The notes under the pieces were generated by a model, which saw nothing but the letters and a program-made list of their open reading frames with translations, was not told the origin of the DNA and did not search any database. Of a stretch of DNA of 64,000 nt, positions 8,976-17,530 are shown in pieces. Both the position numbers and the translations under genes were made by a program. Position 1 is the stretch's first letter. Every line of letters begins with the position of its first letter. The DNA comes from Hespellia sp. (GTDB taxonomy: Bacteria > Bacillota > Clostridia > Lachnospirales > Lachnospiraceae). The DNA lies in contig JAQUVD010000021.1 in assembly GCA_028693555.1 (NCBI GenBank), positions 1-64,000 on the forward strand, read 5' to 3'.

Positions 8976-9752
8976 CTATTCTGCAGTAATGTATTTTGCT
9001 ACGATTTTATCAAATGTTCCATCTGCCTGTAATGAAGCAATGGCTTCGTTTACCTGATCTACTAATTTACTGTCTTTTTTGAAACAAAATGCGTATTCTT
9101 CTTCGATGTATTCTGTATCAAGAATCTTAAGACCGTCATTCTCTGCTACGAATGCCTTTGCCGGCTGGTCATCGATTACAACTGCATCGATCTTACCCTG
9201 CAGCAATGACTGAACTGCCTCAAAGCCTTTGTTGAAACGCTCTACATTCTCATCACCGTAATCACCGGATACATAGAGATCTCCTGTTGTACCAAGCTGA
9301 ACACCCATCTTCTTACCTTCCAGATCATCCGGTGATGCAATTGTGGAATCTTCTGTTACGATAATTACCTGACGTCCGGTGTAATAGCTGTCTGAGAAAT
9401 CAACCTGTGTCTTTCTCTCATCTGTAACTGTGATTCCGGCTGCTCCGAAATCTGCTTTTCCGCCCTGAACTGCCGGAATGATCGAATCAAATGCCATATC
9501 CTCAATCTTCAGTTTCATGCCTAATTTATCTGCAATTGCTGCTGCAAATTCTGCATCGATACCGACGATCTCATCACCGTCATAATACTCATATGGTGGA
9601 AATTCTGCGTTTGTTGCCATAACTAATGTATCTGAACTGTCTGATGAACTGTTGTCAGATCCGTTGCTTTTTGATGCATTCGATCCACATGCTGCCATTG
9701 AAATTGTGCATGCTGCCACTAAAACCACACTTAATATCTTTTTCATTTTCAT
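8976..9752 (-). CDS. Amino-acid ABC transporter substrate-binding lipoprotein
   Basis: 258 aa. A lipoprotein signal peptide ends at SMAAC (Cys22), followed by a Ser/Asn/Asp-rich tether to about residue 42. The mature part is a solute-binding family 3 domain: ATNAEFPPYEYYDGDEIVGIDAEFA, GGKADFGAAGITVTDERK and VDFSDSYYTGRQ. It captures a polar amino acid outside the membrane and delivers it to the permease. First gene of the transporter operon; a GGAGG-containing leader precedes the paired ATG codons (9752 and 9746), of which the first is reported. Confidence 0.93.
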   Translation of the reverse strand: MKMKKILSVVLVAACTISMAACGSNASKSNGSDNSSSDSSDTLVMATNAEFPPYEYYDGDEIVGIDAEFAAAIADKLGMKLKIEDMAFDSIIPAVQGGKADFGAAGITVTDERKTQVDFSDSYYTGRQVIIVTEDSTIASPDDLEGKKMGVQLGTTGDLYVSGDYGDENVERFNKGFEAVQSLLQGKIDAVVIDDQPAKAFVAENDGLKILDTEYIEEEYAFCFKKDSKLVDQVNEAIASLQADGTFDKIVAKYITAE

Positions 9753-9828
9753 AAATCCTCATCCTCCGCTACTTTTATAGATTATTATGTATAAATATAC
9801 AATGGTATTATTCTACCACGTTTTTGCC

Positions 9829-10653
9829 TTAAAACAAAGCTGTAATTCCAAAATAGAGTAAAACAATAATTCCCAGTACGATTCTATAATATCCGAATAC
9901 TTTGAAGTCGTTCTTTTTGATATAACTCATCAAGAACTTGATTGCCAGATATGAAACCCCAAATGAGACAACGCATCCCAGAATCAATAAAAAGAACTGT
10001 CCTGCAGAGATTGCAAATCCCAGCTTGATTACCTTCAACAAGCTTGCTCCGAACATCACTGGTATGGCAAGGAAAAATGTAAACTCAGCCGCTACGCTTC
10101 TTGATGCTCCAAGAAGCAATCCACCAATGATGGTTGCGCCCGATCTCGATGTTCCTGGGATTAATGCAAGTACCTGAAATACTCCAATGAGTGCAACTGT
10201 CTTGAGATCAAGATCAGACAGTCTCTTAATCTTAGGCTCCACGCCTTCATGTCTCTTTTCAACTACAATAAAGAGAACGCCATACACAATCAGCATCAGT
10301 GCTACTACAACATAATTCATAAAGTGTTTATCAATAAAATCATCAAATAATAGACCAATAATCGCTGCCGGTACAGACGCAATCAGCACTTTGACCCATA
10401 ACTGGATCGTCAGCATCTTTTGTTTCTGTGTCTTTGTATTTGAAAACGGATTCAATTTGTGGAAGTAGATCACGACGACTGCCATGATTGCGCCCAGCTG
10501 AATCACAACATTAAACATGGACCAGAATGCGCCTGTCGTATCCATATTAATTAGTTTTTCGACAAGAATCAGATGTCCCGTACTACTAATTGGCAGCCAC
10601 TCTGTGATGCCTTCTACAATTCCCAGTATAATTACCTTCAATGCCTCTAACAT
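9829..10653 (-). CDS. uppP: Undecaprenyl-diphosphatase
   Basis: 274 aa, BacA/UppP family integral membrane protein with about eight helices. Both signature regions are visible: [16 protein letters not shown] (residues about 15-30) and [17 protein letters not shown] (about 165-181). It dephosphorylates undecaprenyl pyrophosphate, regenerating the lipid carrier for peptidoglycan and other wall polymers, and can confer bacitracin tolerance. GGAGGAG ribosome site. It follows the Cof-type phosphatase by 39 nt. Confidence 0.95.
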   Translation of the reverse strand: MLEALKVIILGIVEGITEWLPISSTGHLILVEKLINMDTTGAFWSMFNVVIQLGAIMAVVVIYFHKLNPFSNTKTQKQKMLTIQLWVKVLIASVPAAIIGLLFDDFIDKHFMNYVVVALMLIVYGVLFIVVEKRHEGVEPKIKRLSDLDLKTVALIGVFQVLALIPGTSRSGATIIGGLLLGASRSVAAEFTFFLAIPVMFGASLLKVIKLGFAISAGQFFLLILGCVVSFGVSYLAIKFLMSYIKKNDFKVFGYYRIVLGIIVLLYFGITALF

Positions 10654-10692
10654 AACTCTCCTCCATACTTTCTCATGAATCTGATCATTTAT

Positions 10693-11535
10693 TTATAGTA
10701 ACACAAATTGCTCGATTGCTTTTGCAACGCCCTGCTCGTCATTACTTCCCGTAATATAATCGGCGACTGCTTTCACTTCTCTCTCAGCGTTCTTCACGGC
10801 AACACCAAAACCGGCCTCCCGAAGCATCTCAATATCATTTTCTCCATCCCCGCATGCCATGATTTCCTCTCGTTTGATTCCAAGATACTCTCCAAGCTTG
10901 AGCAGTCCGATTCCTTTGTTGATGCCCGGGGCATTTATCTCAATATTCGTTGCCTGTGAACATGCAATTGTGACGTTCTCTTTCTCTTTTATCTGTGCTA
11001 ATGCTTTCGTGCGCTCATTTAAATCTGAAAATAATGCCTGCGTCTTATCGAGATCCTCTCCCCGTTCTTCAATACAGGCACGAATATTCTCAACGGGCTT
11101 TCTCGTATTTCTAATGTATGCAGCCATATTCGGGTCTAATAGATACTCCTCTACTCTCTCCAGCTTCTCTCTCTCCGCGTATCCCTGTCCGTGAAAATAG
11201 ATTTCCTGAAGTGTATCATATTGATCAAAAATATCCAAGATACGGCTCGCCTGCTTTTTCGGCAGCAAATGCTCATATAAAACCTTATGATTTACTAAAT
11301 CAAATATTCTCGCTCCGTTTGCTGTCAATGCATAATTCACACCTTCCAGCGCACTAAATTCCTTCGGAATACCTGTAATGGGTCTTCCCGTCGCAACCAG
11401 AACAATCACGCCCTGTGCAATTGCCTTTTTTAGTATATCAGTTGTATAAGGAAGTATCTCCTTTTTCGTCGTTAAGACTGTGCCATCCATATCAAGACCT
11501 ATCATCTTAATTGGCTTTTTACCATATGTTGTCAT
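10693..11535 (-). CDS. Cof-type HAD-IIB sugar-phosphatase-like hydrolase
   Basis: 280 aa from the ATG at 11535, which has GAGGGAG upstream; an ATG at 11556 lacks a ribosome site. Motif I GLDMDGTVL, the C2B cap domain in the middle, and motif IV GDGENDIEML identify a Cof/YidA-type phosphatase. Members act on sugar phosphates or phosphorylated cofactors; the substrate here is unknown. Divergent from the cell-wall hydrolase gene, whose promoter lies in the gap. Confidence 0.88.
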   Translation of the reverse strand: MTTYGKKPIKMIGLDMDGTVLTTKKEILPYTTDILKKAIAQGVIVLVATGRPITGIPKEFSALEGVNYALTANGARIFDLVNHKVLYEHLLPKKQASRILDIFDQYDTLQEIYFHGQGYAEREKLERVEEYLLDPNMAAYIRNTRKPVENIRACIEERGEDLDKTQALFSDLNERTKALAQIKEKENVTIACSQATNIEINAPGINKGIGLLKLGEYLGIKREEIMACGDGENDIEMLREAGFGVAVKNAEREVKAVADYITGSNDEQGVAKAIEQFVLL

Positions 11536-11580
11536 CAATCTCCCTCTCTCGTGCATTTCTATGTACCATCATAGCAAAAT

Positions 11581-11609
11581 TTGCGTAAGATTGCAATTTG
11601 TAGTATAAT
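11581..11609 (+). promoter_or_regulatory. Sigma-A-type promoter for the cell-wall hydrolase
   Basis: TTGCGT (11581-11586), 17-nt spacer, TATAAT (11604-11609). The leader to the ATG at 11638 is about 22 nt and holds GAAAGGAAA. Confidence 0.7.
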
Positions 11610-11637
11610 AAACTTCTCTATAGAAAGGAAATTTCAT

Positions 11638-12732
11638 ATGAAAATACATAAAACAAAACAAGTACGAAGCGTAGTCGCCCTTACCTGTCTCTGTTCTCTA
11701 CTGTTTTCTTCGGTGGCAGTTCACGCTTCAAGCGTCAATGACCTTGAGAATTCCGTCACTACAAAGCAGAATGAGATTAGTACAATCAACAGCCAGCTGC
11801 TCTCCCTTGCTCAGGAAATAGAAGGAGTAGAACAACAGGTTATTATGACGGAAGGCGCTATCTCTCAGAGTGAAGCCAATATCGCCTCTATCTCCGAGCA
11901 GGAAGCCGCTCAATACACCGCCATGAAGTCTCGTATCAAGTATTTATACGAAGCGGGAAGCACCTCCTTTTTGGAAATGCTGTTCACAGCGGAGGATATG
12001 AACGATTTTCTTAACAAAGCGGATTTCATTCAAAATGTCAGCGACTATGACCGTGATCAATTGACACAGTTAAACACCACGCATCAGCAGTTAAATAATG
12101 AGCAGAATGCTTTAAAAGCACAGCAGGCATCTTTATCTGATATGAAATCAGCGATTACCGACAAACAGGATAATCTCAAAACCCAGGCTGCCGCTGCATC
12201 TACAGATCTTGCTTCAATCAATGCCGAACTTCAGACCGCAAAAGAAGCTGAGGCCGCTGCATTGGCTGCTGAAGCCGCAAAACAGGCTGCTGCAGCCGCT
12301 GCCGCAAGTGCAAGTACAGGCGGTGGTGGTGGCACTTCAACAGGCGGAAGCGGTACAATCAATGTCGGTGAAAGCACAGCAAACGCCAATGATGTTACAG
12401 TGCTGGCTGCAATCTGTCAGGCCGAAGCATATCAGCAGTATGATTATATGCTCGCCGTCGCAACTGTGATTATGAACCGTGTTAACAGCAGTCGTTTTCC
12501 AAATTCAATCAACGAGGTTGTATATGCAAGCGGTCAGTTCGAGCCAACATGGACAGGCCGGCTAGATACCATTCTTAATAATGGCCCTACCGATTTATCC
12601 ATTCAGGTTGCGCAGGATGCAATTGCCGGTGCAAGATTATCAAGTGTAAGTGATTGTTATTATTTCCTATCCTCATGGACCGGTCATTCCGGAATCGATG
12701 TCGGTGGAAACGTCTTCTTCCAAAGCTGGTAA
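11638..12732 (+). CDS. Secreted cell-wall hydrolase: coiled coil plus SleB-type (Hydrolase_2) domain
   Basis: 364 aa. The ATG at 11638 with GAAAGGAAA upstream gives a signal peptide ending near AVHAS (residue 31). Residues about 33-200 are a long Gln/Glu/Ala-rich coiled coil like the N-terminus of CwlO/PcsB proteins. An Ala-rich stretch and a Gly/Ser/Thr linker follow to about 245. The C-terminal about 110 residues resemble SleB/Hydrolase_2 wall hydrolases: AAICQAEAYQQYDYMLAV, then NRVNSSRFPNSINEVVY. The Glu of QAEA is the likely catalytic acid. Expected to cleave peptidoglycan outside the cell. The coiled coil suggests control by an FtsEX-like partner, which is not encoded here. Confidence 0.85.
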   Translation: MKIHKTKQVRSVVALTCLCSLLFSSVAVHASSVNDLENSVTTKQNEISTINSQLLSLAQEIEGVEQQVIMTEGAISQSEANIASISEQEAAQYTAMKSRIKYLYEAGSTSFLEMLFTAEDMNDFLNKADFIQNVSDYDRDQLTQLNTTHQQLNNEQNALKAQQASLSDMKSAITDKQDNLKTQAAAASTDLASINAELQTAKEAEAAALAAEAAKQAAAAAAASASTGGGGGTSTGGSGTINVGESTANANDVTVLAAICQAEAYQQYDYMLAVATVIMNRVNSSRFPNSINEVVYASGQFEPTWTGRLDTILNNGPTDLSIQVAQDAIAGARLSSVSDCYYFLSSWTGHSGIDVGGNVFFQSW

Positions 12733-12753
12733 GGCGGACAATAAAAGAGCAAA

Positions 12754-12795
12754 AAAAGAGTCAATCCTTTGTGTTGAAAGGATTGGCTCTTTTCT
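12754..12795. terminator. Bidirectional terminator between cell-wall hydrolase and rplQ
   Basis: Arms AAAGAGTCAATCCTTT and AAAGGATTGGCTCTTTT with a 6-nt loop; A/T tracts on both flanks. Ends the ribosomal transcript (minus) and the hydrolase transcript (plus). Confidence 0.9.
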
Positions 12796-12798
12796 TGT

Positions 12799-13335
12799 CT
12801 ATACTAATTCAATCAGAACAGTCATTGCTGCGTCACCTTTACGCTGACCAATCTTAACGATTCTTGTGTATCCACCCTTGCGGTCTGCATACTTTGGAGC
12901 AATTTCGTTGAATAACTTTTCAGTTAAATCAACCTGTTTTGTTTCTTTCTTCTTACCTGCTGCTTTTGCCGGTACTTCTGTTACAGTGTAGAGAACTTTT
13001 AACATTTCTCTTCTTGCATGAAGCTTGCTAGGCTGATCTTTTTTGATCGTCTTTTCAACTTCATCATAAACTGTTACTTTCTTACCATCGACAACTTCTT
13101 TCACTCTCTTGCCATCTTTGTCCTTGCGGGCAACTTTAGCAGTTACAGTTACTTCATCAAAGTTATCTTTTTCTTTTACTGCAGATGCAATCAGACCTTC
13201 AGCAATCTTACGAATTTCTTTTGCTTTTGCTTCTGTTGTAACAATCTTACCATTGTTAAGTAATGCAGTTACCTGATTTCTTAATAATGCTTTTCTCTGG
13301 CTGGCTGTTCTGCCAAGCTTTCTATATTTTGCCAT
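12799..13335 (-). CDS. rplQ: 50S ribosomal protein L17, with a Lys-rich insertion
   Basis: 178 aa, against about 115-130 for most bacterial L17. The core is intact: MAKYRKLGRTASQRKALLRN at the start, LHARRE in the middle, and FNEIAPKYADRKGGYTRIVK near the end. The extra length is mostly a charged segment between residues about 47 and 95 plus a short Lys-rich stretch before the C-terminal motif. L17 binds 23S rRNA in the large subunit. Last gene of the ribosomal block, ending at the shared terminator. Confidence 0.95.
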   Translation of the reverse strand: MAKYRKLGRTASQRKALLRNQVTALLNNGKIVTTEAKAKEIRKIAEGLIASAVKEKDNFDEVTVTAKVARKDKDGKRVKEVVDGKKVTVYDEVEKTIKKDQPSKLHARREMLKVLYTVTEVPAKAAGKKKETKQVDLTEKLFNEIAPKYADRKGGYTRIVKIGQRKGDAAMTVLIELV

Positions 13336-13363
13336 AATTCTTATATCCTCCTGATTGTGACAC

Positions 13364-13428
13364 CTGCATGTGCAACTTCGGGCTTACCATGCAGATGCTC
13401 TGTCATGCTCTTCGGGCTTACTGACAGA
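13364..13428 (-). other. Two tandem hairpins with near-identical loops between rpoA and rplQ
   Basis: Hairpin 1 has CTGCATG/CATGCAG stems (13364-13370 and 13388-13394); hairpin 2 has TCTGTCA/TGACAGA stems (13399-13405 and 13422-13428). The 16-17-nt loops share CTTCGGGCTTAC on the plus strand although the stems differ. No T-run follows, so this is not a simple terminator. It lies immediately after the rpoA stop codon and before the rplQ ribosome site. Confidence 0.7.
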
Positions 13429-13430
13429 TA

Positions 13431-14393
13431 TTAATTTTCTTCTCCCGGGCTTAAGCTCAGGCTGAGTTCTTTCAACTTTGCTAATACTTCTTCCAATGAC
13501 TTGCGACCAAGGTTACGAACCTTCATCATGTCTTCAGATGTCTTATTCGTTAATTCTTCAACGGTATTGATTCCCGCTCTCTTCAAACAGTTGTATGAAC
13601 GAACTGAAAGCTCTAATTCATCAATACTCATCTCAAGTACTTTTTCTTTCTCGTCATCTTCTTTTTCAATCATTACTTCCGCTGCCTGCGCAACTTCAGA
13701 TAAGTCAATGAATAATTTAAGATGCTCATTCAGTACCTTTGCTGCTAAACTTACTGCTTCATTAGGAAGTAATGTGCCGTTTGTATAAACATCTAATGTA
13801 AGTTTATCAAAGTCAGTAATCTGACCTACACGTGTGTTCTCAATCGCGATATTCACACGTTCAACTGGTGTATAGATAGAATCGATAGGGATCACCATAA
13901 TTGCCTGATCGTCTGTCTTATTCTTATCCGCACTAACATATCCTCTACCATTTGTAATAGTAAGTTCCATGTATAATTTACTGTCTTTTCCACCGCTAAG
14001 TGTTGCGATAACGGTTTCAGGATTCATGATTTCAATATCAGAATCCGTCTGGATATCAGCCCCTGTTACGACGCCTTCTCCTTCAAATTCAATATATGCA
14101 GTCTTTGGTTCGTCTGATTCTGAACTGTTTTTGATTGCTAAGGTTTTAAGGTTCATGATAATCTCGGTAACATCTTCTTTTACACCTGGGATTGAGCTGA
14201 ACTCGTGCAATACACCATCGATTTTAACAGCGCTGATTGCTGATCCCGGTAACGAAGAAAGCATAATTCTTCTAAGAGAATTACCAAGTGTAATTCCATA
14301 ACCTCTTTCCAAAGGTTCTACAACAAATTTACCATATTTTTTATCATCTGAAATTTCAGTAATTTCAATATTTGGTTTATTAAAATCAAACAC
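13431..14393 (-). CDS. rpoA: RNA polymerase alpha subunit
   Basis: 320 aa. The N-terminal dimerisation domain (residues about 1-230) has [20 protein letters not shown] and [12 protein letters not shown] flexible acidic linker follows, then the C-terminal DNA/activator-binding domain (about 250-310; [33 protein letters not shown]). It nucleates polymerase assembly. Part of the alpha operon after rpsD. Confidence 0.98.
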   Translation of the reverse strand: MFDFNKPNIEITEISDDKKYGKFVVEPLERGYGITLGNSLRRIMLSSLPGSAISAVKIDGVLHEFSSIPGVKEDVTEIIMNLKTLAIKNSSESDEPKTAYIEFEGEGVVTGADIQTDSDIEIMNPETVIATLSGGKDSKLYMELTITNGRGYVSADKNKTDDQAIMVIPIDSIYTPVERVNIAIENTRVGQITDFDKLTLDVYTNGTLLPNEAVSLAAKVLNEHLKLFIDLSEVAQAAEVMIEKEDDEKEKVLEMSIDELELSVRSYNCLKRAGINTVEELTNKTSEDMMKVRNLGRKSLEEVLAKLKELSLSLSPGEEN

Positions 14394-14445
14394 TACACAC
14401 GCCTCCTGCTTTTGAATACTAGATTCTTGTTACAGTTTCTACTGA

Positions 14446-15039
14446 TTACTTAGAATATAACTCGACGATTAACATCTCGTCTACAGGTACGTCAATAGCT
14501 TCTCTGAGTGGAAGTTCTTTTACGGTTCCTTTGAGGTTTTCTGCATCAACATCTAACCACTCAGGTACCATGTTTCCGCCTGTTGCTTCTAAGATCTCTT
14601 TGTATCTTGGTGAGCTTTTGTGTTTTTCTTTGATTTCAATTACATCGCCTGCGCTGATTAAGTAAGAAGGAATGTTTACTACCTTACCGTTAACCAATAC
14701 ATGCTTGTGATCTACGATCTGTCTGGCTTCACGTCTTGTTCTTGCTAATCCCATGCGGAACATAACGTTATCTAATCTGCACTCGAGAAGGATCATAAGG
14801 TTTTCACCAGTCATGCCCTTCATCTGTTTTGCTTTTGTGTAGTAGTTTCTGAAAGGTTTCTCTAATACACCATAGATAAATTTAGCTTTCTGTTTCTCAC
14901 GTAACTGGAGACCATATTCACTCATTTTTCTATTTGCTCTTTTTAATGTTCTGTTTGATTTTTTATTGATTCCTAAATAAATTGGATCCATACCTAATGA
15001 TCTGCATCTTTTAAGAACCGGAACTCTATTTACTGCCAT
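14446..15039 (-). CDS. rpsD: 30S ribosomal protein S4
   Basis: 197 aa, zinc-free form (a single Cys near residue 12). The S4 RNA-binding domain is [31 protein letters not shown]. Binds 16S rRNA early in small-subunit assembly; S4 commonly represses its own operon in other bacteria, relevant to the structured leader upstream of rpsM. Lies 15 nt after rpsK. Confidence 0.98.
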   Translation of the reverse strand: MAVNRVPVLKRCRSLGMDPIYLGINKKSNRTLKRANRKMSEYGLQLREKQKAKFIYGVLEKPFRNYYTKAKQMKGMTGENLMILLECRLDNVMFRMGLARTRREARQIVDHKHVLVNGKVVNIPSYLISAGDVIEIKEKHKSSPRYKEILEATGGNMVPEWLDVDAENLKGTVKELPLREAIDVPVDEMLIVELYSK

Positions 15040-15054
15040 GCTCTTATATCCTCC

Positions 15055-15450
15055 TTAGACTCTTCTACGTTTTGGTGGGCGACATCCATTATGTGGTACT
15101 GGTGTAACATCTTTAATACTAATTACATCAATTCCGCATGCCTGAAGTGCACGGATTGCTGCTTCTCTCCCTGAACCTGGACCCTTAACAAATACGTCAA
15201 CTGTCTTAAGACCATGTACTAATGCTGCCTTTGCTGCTGTCTCGGCTGCCATCTGTGCTGCATAAGGAGTAGATTTTCTTGAACCTCTAAATCCCAGACC
15301 ACCAGCACTTGCCCATGAAAGAGCATTTCCCTGTGCATCTGTTAATGTTACAATTGTATTATTAAAAGATGATTGAATATGTGCTTGTCCGCGTTCAACG
15401 TTTTTCTTGACACGTTTCTTTGTCAATTTTTTGGTAACTTTCTTAGCCAT
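15055..15450 (-). CDS. rpsK: 30S ribosomal protein S11
   Basis: 131 aa. Basic N-terminus, then [15 protein letters not shown] and the C-terminal [18 protein letters not shown] that closes nearly every bacterial S11. Forms part of the platform at the mRNA exit. Separated from rpsM by 143 nt that hold repeat copy A. Confidence 0.98.
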   Translation of the reverse strand: MAKKVTKKLTKKRVKKNVERGQAHIQSSFNNTIVTLTDAQGNALSWASAGGLGFRGSRKSTPYAAQMAAETAAKAALVHGLKTVDVFVKGPGSGREAAIRALQACGIDVISIKDVTPVPHNGCRPPKRRRV

Positions 15451-15490
15451 TTAAACTAACCTACTTTCTTTGTTTTTAATTGATTAATAA

Positions 15491-15596
15491 GGAAGTTCGA
15501 TTCACTAAGCTCGAAAACACCTCGCTAAGTTCCTTCGAACAAAGTTCTCACTAAATTCATGCTGCGCTTAGCAGCTTGCATTCATTAAGTGTTCTA
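15491..15596 (-). repeat. Interspersed repeat, copy A (rpsM-rpsK gap)
   Basis: About 106 bp sharing long blocks with copies B (16212-16305) and C (39604-39695), for example GAAGTTCGATTCACTAAGCT and CCTTCGAAC. It includes the rpsM stop codon at one end. Copy A carries an extra 10-15 bp (TGCTGCGCTTAGCAGC, itself a small inverted repeat). Internally it repeats CACTAAG/GCTAAG about every 20-30 bp. Confidence 0.85.
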
Positions 15597-15962
15597 CTTT
15601 TTCTTGTTTGCTACTGTTCTCTTTGGACCTTTACATGTTCTTGCGTTTGTCTTAGTCTTCTGACCACGGCAAGGAAGTCCTCTTCTATGACGGATTCCTC
15701 TGTAACATCCGATTTCTTTCAATCTCTTGATGTTAAGCTGAATCTCTCTACGAAGATCACCTTCTACTGTCTGAGTCTCATCAATTACTTCACTGATTTT
15801 CTTTACATCATCCTGTGTTAAATCTCTGCAACGAGTGTCAGGATTAACTCCTGCTGCTGCTAAGATACGAGTTGCGCTTGTTCTACCAATTCCGTAGATA
15901 TAAGTCAACCCAATTTCTACACGTTTGTCTCTTGGTAAGTCTACACCTGAAATACGAGCCAT
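15594..15962 (-). CDS. rpsM: 30S ribosomal protein S13
   Basis: 122 aa from the ATG at 15962 ([16 protein letters not shown]), with GGAGG 8 nt upstream; an in-frame ATG at 15977 lies within that ribosome site. The helix-two-turn-helix [19 protein letters not shown] and the basic tail [18 protein letters not shown] are standard. S13 contacts 16S rRNA and tRNA at the subunit head. First gene of the alpha operon proper, with a long structured leader. Confidence 0.98.
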   Translation of the reverse strand: MARISGVDLPRDKRVEIGLTYIYGIGRTSATRILAAAGVNPDTRCRDLTQDDVKKISEVIDETQTVEGDLRREIQLNIKRLKEIGCYRGIRHRRGLPCRGQKTKTNARTCKGPKRTVANKKK

Positions 15963-16211
15963 GTGTTTTTCCTCCATAAATCTGAATCTTAATTAATATT
16001 GTCCCTAACTGGGGAGTCTGGCATTTTGAGGCTCCCAGGCACCATCTAAATGAATAGTACCCTTTCCCGACAACGGTTATACCGCTAATGACTAGTCGGG
16101 TATTATAAGCAATATACATCGGAGCGTGTATTCTCCCAATATATATTAAACAGCTCTCCACACCGCCTGGCGTGTCATGCTGTCAGCCGCCTAAATTTGT
16201 CACAAACATAA
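15963..16211 (-). promoter_or_regulatory. Structured leader upstream of rpsM
   Basis: About 250 nt without a gene between repeat copy B and rpsM. Two clear hairpins: CTGGGGAG/CTCCCAG (16009-16016 and 16032-16038) and CCCGAC/GTCGGG (16066-16071 and 16095-16100) with a nested CGGT-TAT-ACCG. A TATAAT-like box lies near 16105 on the minus strand but with a poor -35. It may be a ribosomal-protein autoregulation site, with S4 the natural candidate; this is inference. Confidence 0.5.
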
Positions 16212-16305
16212 GGAAGTTCGATTCACTAAGCTCGGAAAGACCTCGCTAAGTTGCCTTCGAACAATCTTCGCACTAAGTTCGTGAGATACCTCACTAAGTG
16301 CTCTA
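16212..16305 (-). repeat. Interspersed repeat, copy B (after rpmJ)
   Basis: About 94 bp, very close to copy A over its first 60 bp and to copy C over its last 30 bp (CTCAC[TC]AAGTGCTCTA). It ends three bases from the rpmJ stop codon. It holds the same CACTAAG/GCTAAG internal units. Confidence 0.85.
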
Positions 16306-16308
16306 GAT

Positions 16309-16422
16309 TTAGCCTTGACGCTGTTTGTGTTTCGGATTTTCGCAGATTACTCTGACAGATCCTTTTCTTTTAATGATTTTGCATTTCTCGCAAATTGGTT
16401 TTACTGATGATCTAACCTTCAT
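16309..16422 (-). CDS. rpmJ: 50S ribosomal protein L36
   Basis: 37 aa: [14 protein letters not shown] then [22 protein letters not shown]. Cys11, Cys14, Cys27 and His32 form the zinc ribbon, so this is the zinc-binding form. GGAGGATTTACC precedes the ATG at 16422. It follows infA and has a probable promoter of its own just upstream. Confidence 0.97.
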   Translation of the reverse strand: MKVRSSVKPICEKCKIIKRKGSVRVICENPKHKQRQG

Positions 16423-16503
16423 GGTAAATCCTCCTTCCATCCTTTGCTATTAGTACGTTTCCACTGTTTTTGGGCACACTAATCCCACAGACAGTGCTTA
16501 AAT

Positions 16504-16533
16504 ATTATAGCACCACTAATTCAGATAAGTCAA
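16504..16533 (-). promoter_or_regulatory. Internal promoter upstream of rpmJ
   Basis: Minus strand TTGACT (16533-16528), 18-nt spacer, TATAAT (16509-16504), just after the infA stop. The leader contains a hairpin, CACTG/CAGTG with TGGG/CCCA inside. It would allow rpmJ and the alpha operon to be transcribed separately from the spc operon. Confidence 0.65.
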
Positions 16534-16541
16534 TAGTAAAT

Positions 16542-16760
16542 TTACTTATCTCTCCAAATAATTCTTCCTTTTGAAAGATCGTATGGTGACAGCTCTAATG
16601 TAACTTTATCACCCGGTAAAATCTTAATATAGTTCATACGAAGCTTTCCGCTGATTGTTGCTAATACCTGATGACCATTTTCCAGTTCAACTTTAAAAAA
16701 GGCATTTGGCAATTTTTCTACGACTGTTCCCTCAATCTCGATAACGTCAGCTTTTGACAT
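16542..16760 (-). CDS. infA: Translation initiation factor IF-1
   Basis: 72 aa, a single S1-like OB fold: [25 protein letters not shown], ending [16 protein letters not shown]. Occupies the ribosomal A site during initiation. Follows adk by 17 nt; no map gene or KOW-protein gene lies between, unlike many Firmicutes. Confidence 0.98.
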   Translation of the reverse strand: MSKADVIEIEGTVVEKLPNAFFKVELENGHQVLATISGKLRMNYIKILPGDKVTLELSPYDLSKGRIIWRDK

Positions 16761-16777
16761 GCTTTTACTTCCTCCTA

Positions 16778-17422
16778 TTACTCTCCTAAAACTTTCACAA
16801 TTTCAGTAAATACATCATTAATATCAATTGTTCCATCAACTTCTACCAGAATGTTCTTATCTGTGTAGTACTCGATCAATGGCTGTGTCTGTTCATGGTA
16901 TACACCCAGACGTTTCTGTACTGTTTCCGGTTTGTCATCATCTCTTAAAATCAGACTTCCTCCACAGTTATCACAAATACCCTCTTTTTTGGTAGGAGCA
17001 TAAACAATATGATATGTAGCGCCACAATCTACGCATGCACGTCTTCCAGACATACGCTGAATAATATTCTCATCCGGTACTTCTACATTGATTGCATAAT
17101 CCATCTTCTGGTCTACTTTAGCCAATGCTGCATCTAAAGCTTCAGCCTGTGGAATCGTTCTTGGGAATCCATCAAGTACATATCCCTTTGAACAGTCATC
17201 CTGACCCACTCTGTCTACGACTAAGTCTACAACCAGTTCGTCCGGAACCAGTAATCCCTGATCCATGAATGTCTTTGCTTTCTTTCCTAAATCTGTACCG
17301 CTTTTGATGTTGGCTCTGAATATATCACCTGTAGAAATGTGTGGAATGTCATACTTTGCTGCGATTTTTTTTGCCTGTGTTCCCTTGCCGGCTCCAGGCG
17401 CACCTAACATAATAATTTTCAT
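16778..17422 (-). CDS. adk: Adenylate kinase, zinc-binding long form
   Basis: 214 aa. P-loop GAPGAGKGT (7-15), NMP-binding region with DGFPRT (84-89), and a LID domain holding four cysteines (130, 133, 150, 153), the structural zinc site common in Gram-positive adenylate kinases. Interconverts ATP+AMP and 2 ADP in the cytoplasm. Separated from secY by 108 nt with a strong hairpin. Confidence 0.98.
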   Translation of the reverse strand: MKIIMLGAPGAGKGTQAKKIAAKYDIPHISTGDIFRANIKSGTDLGKKAKTFMDQGLLVPDELVVDLVVDRVGQDDCSKGYVLDGFPRTIPQAEALDAALAKVDQKMDYAINVEVPDENIIQRMSGRRACVDCGATYHIVYAPTKKEGICDNCGGSLILRDDDKPETVQKRLGVYHEQTQPLIEYYTDKNILVEVDGTIDINDVFTEIVKVLGE

Positions 17423-17469
17423 ATCCGTTTCCTCCTATTTTTGAAAAAGGTATCTAGATAGCACTTTAA

Positions 17470-17512
17470 CTCGTAGTCTTTATACTTAAATATGTAGTAT
17501 AAATTCTACGAG
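17470..17512 (-). other. Strong hairpin in the secY-adk gap
   Basis: CTCGTAG/CTACGAG outer arms (17470-17476 and 17506-17512) and TTTATACT/AGTATAAA inner arms make a nearly continuous 15-bp stem. No T-run follows in the direction of transcription, so it is more likely an RNA processing, stability or attenuation element than a terminator. Confidence 0.6.
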
Positions 17513-17530
17513 CTAATGACTAAATATTTT

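Noticed and set aside
15978-16161. Minus-strand reading frame upstream of rpsM
   Set aside because: No ribosome site or homology; overlaps the structured leader.
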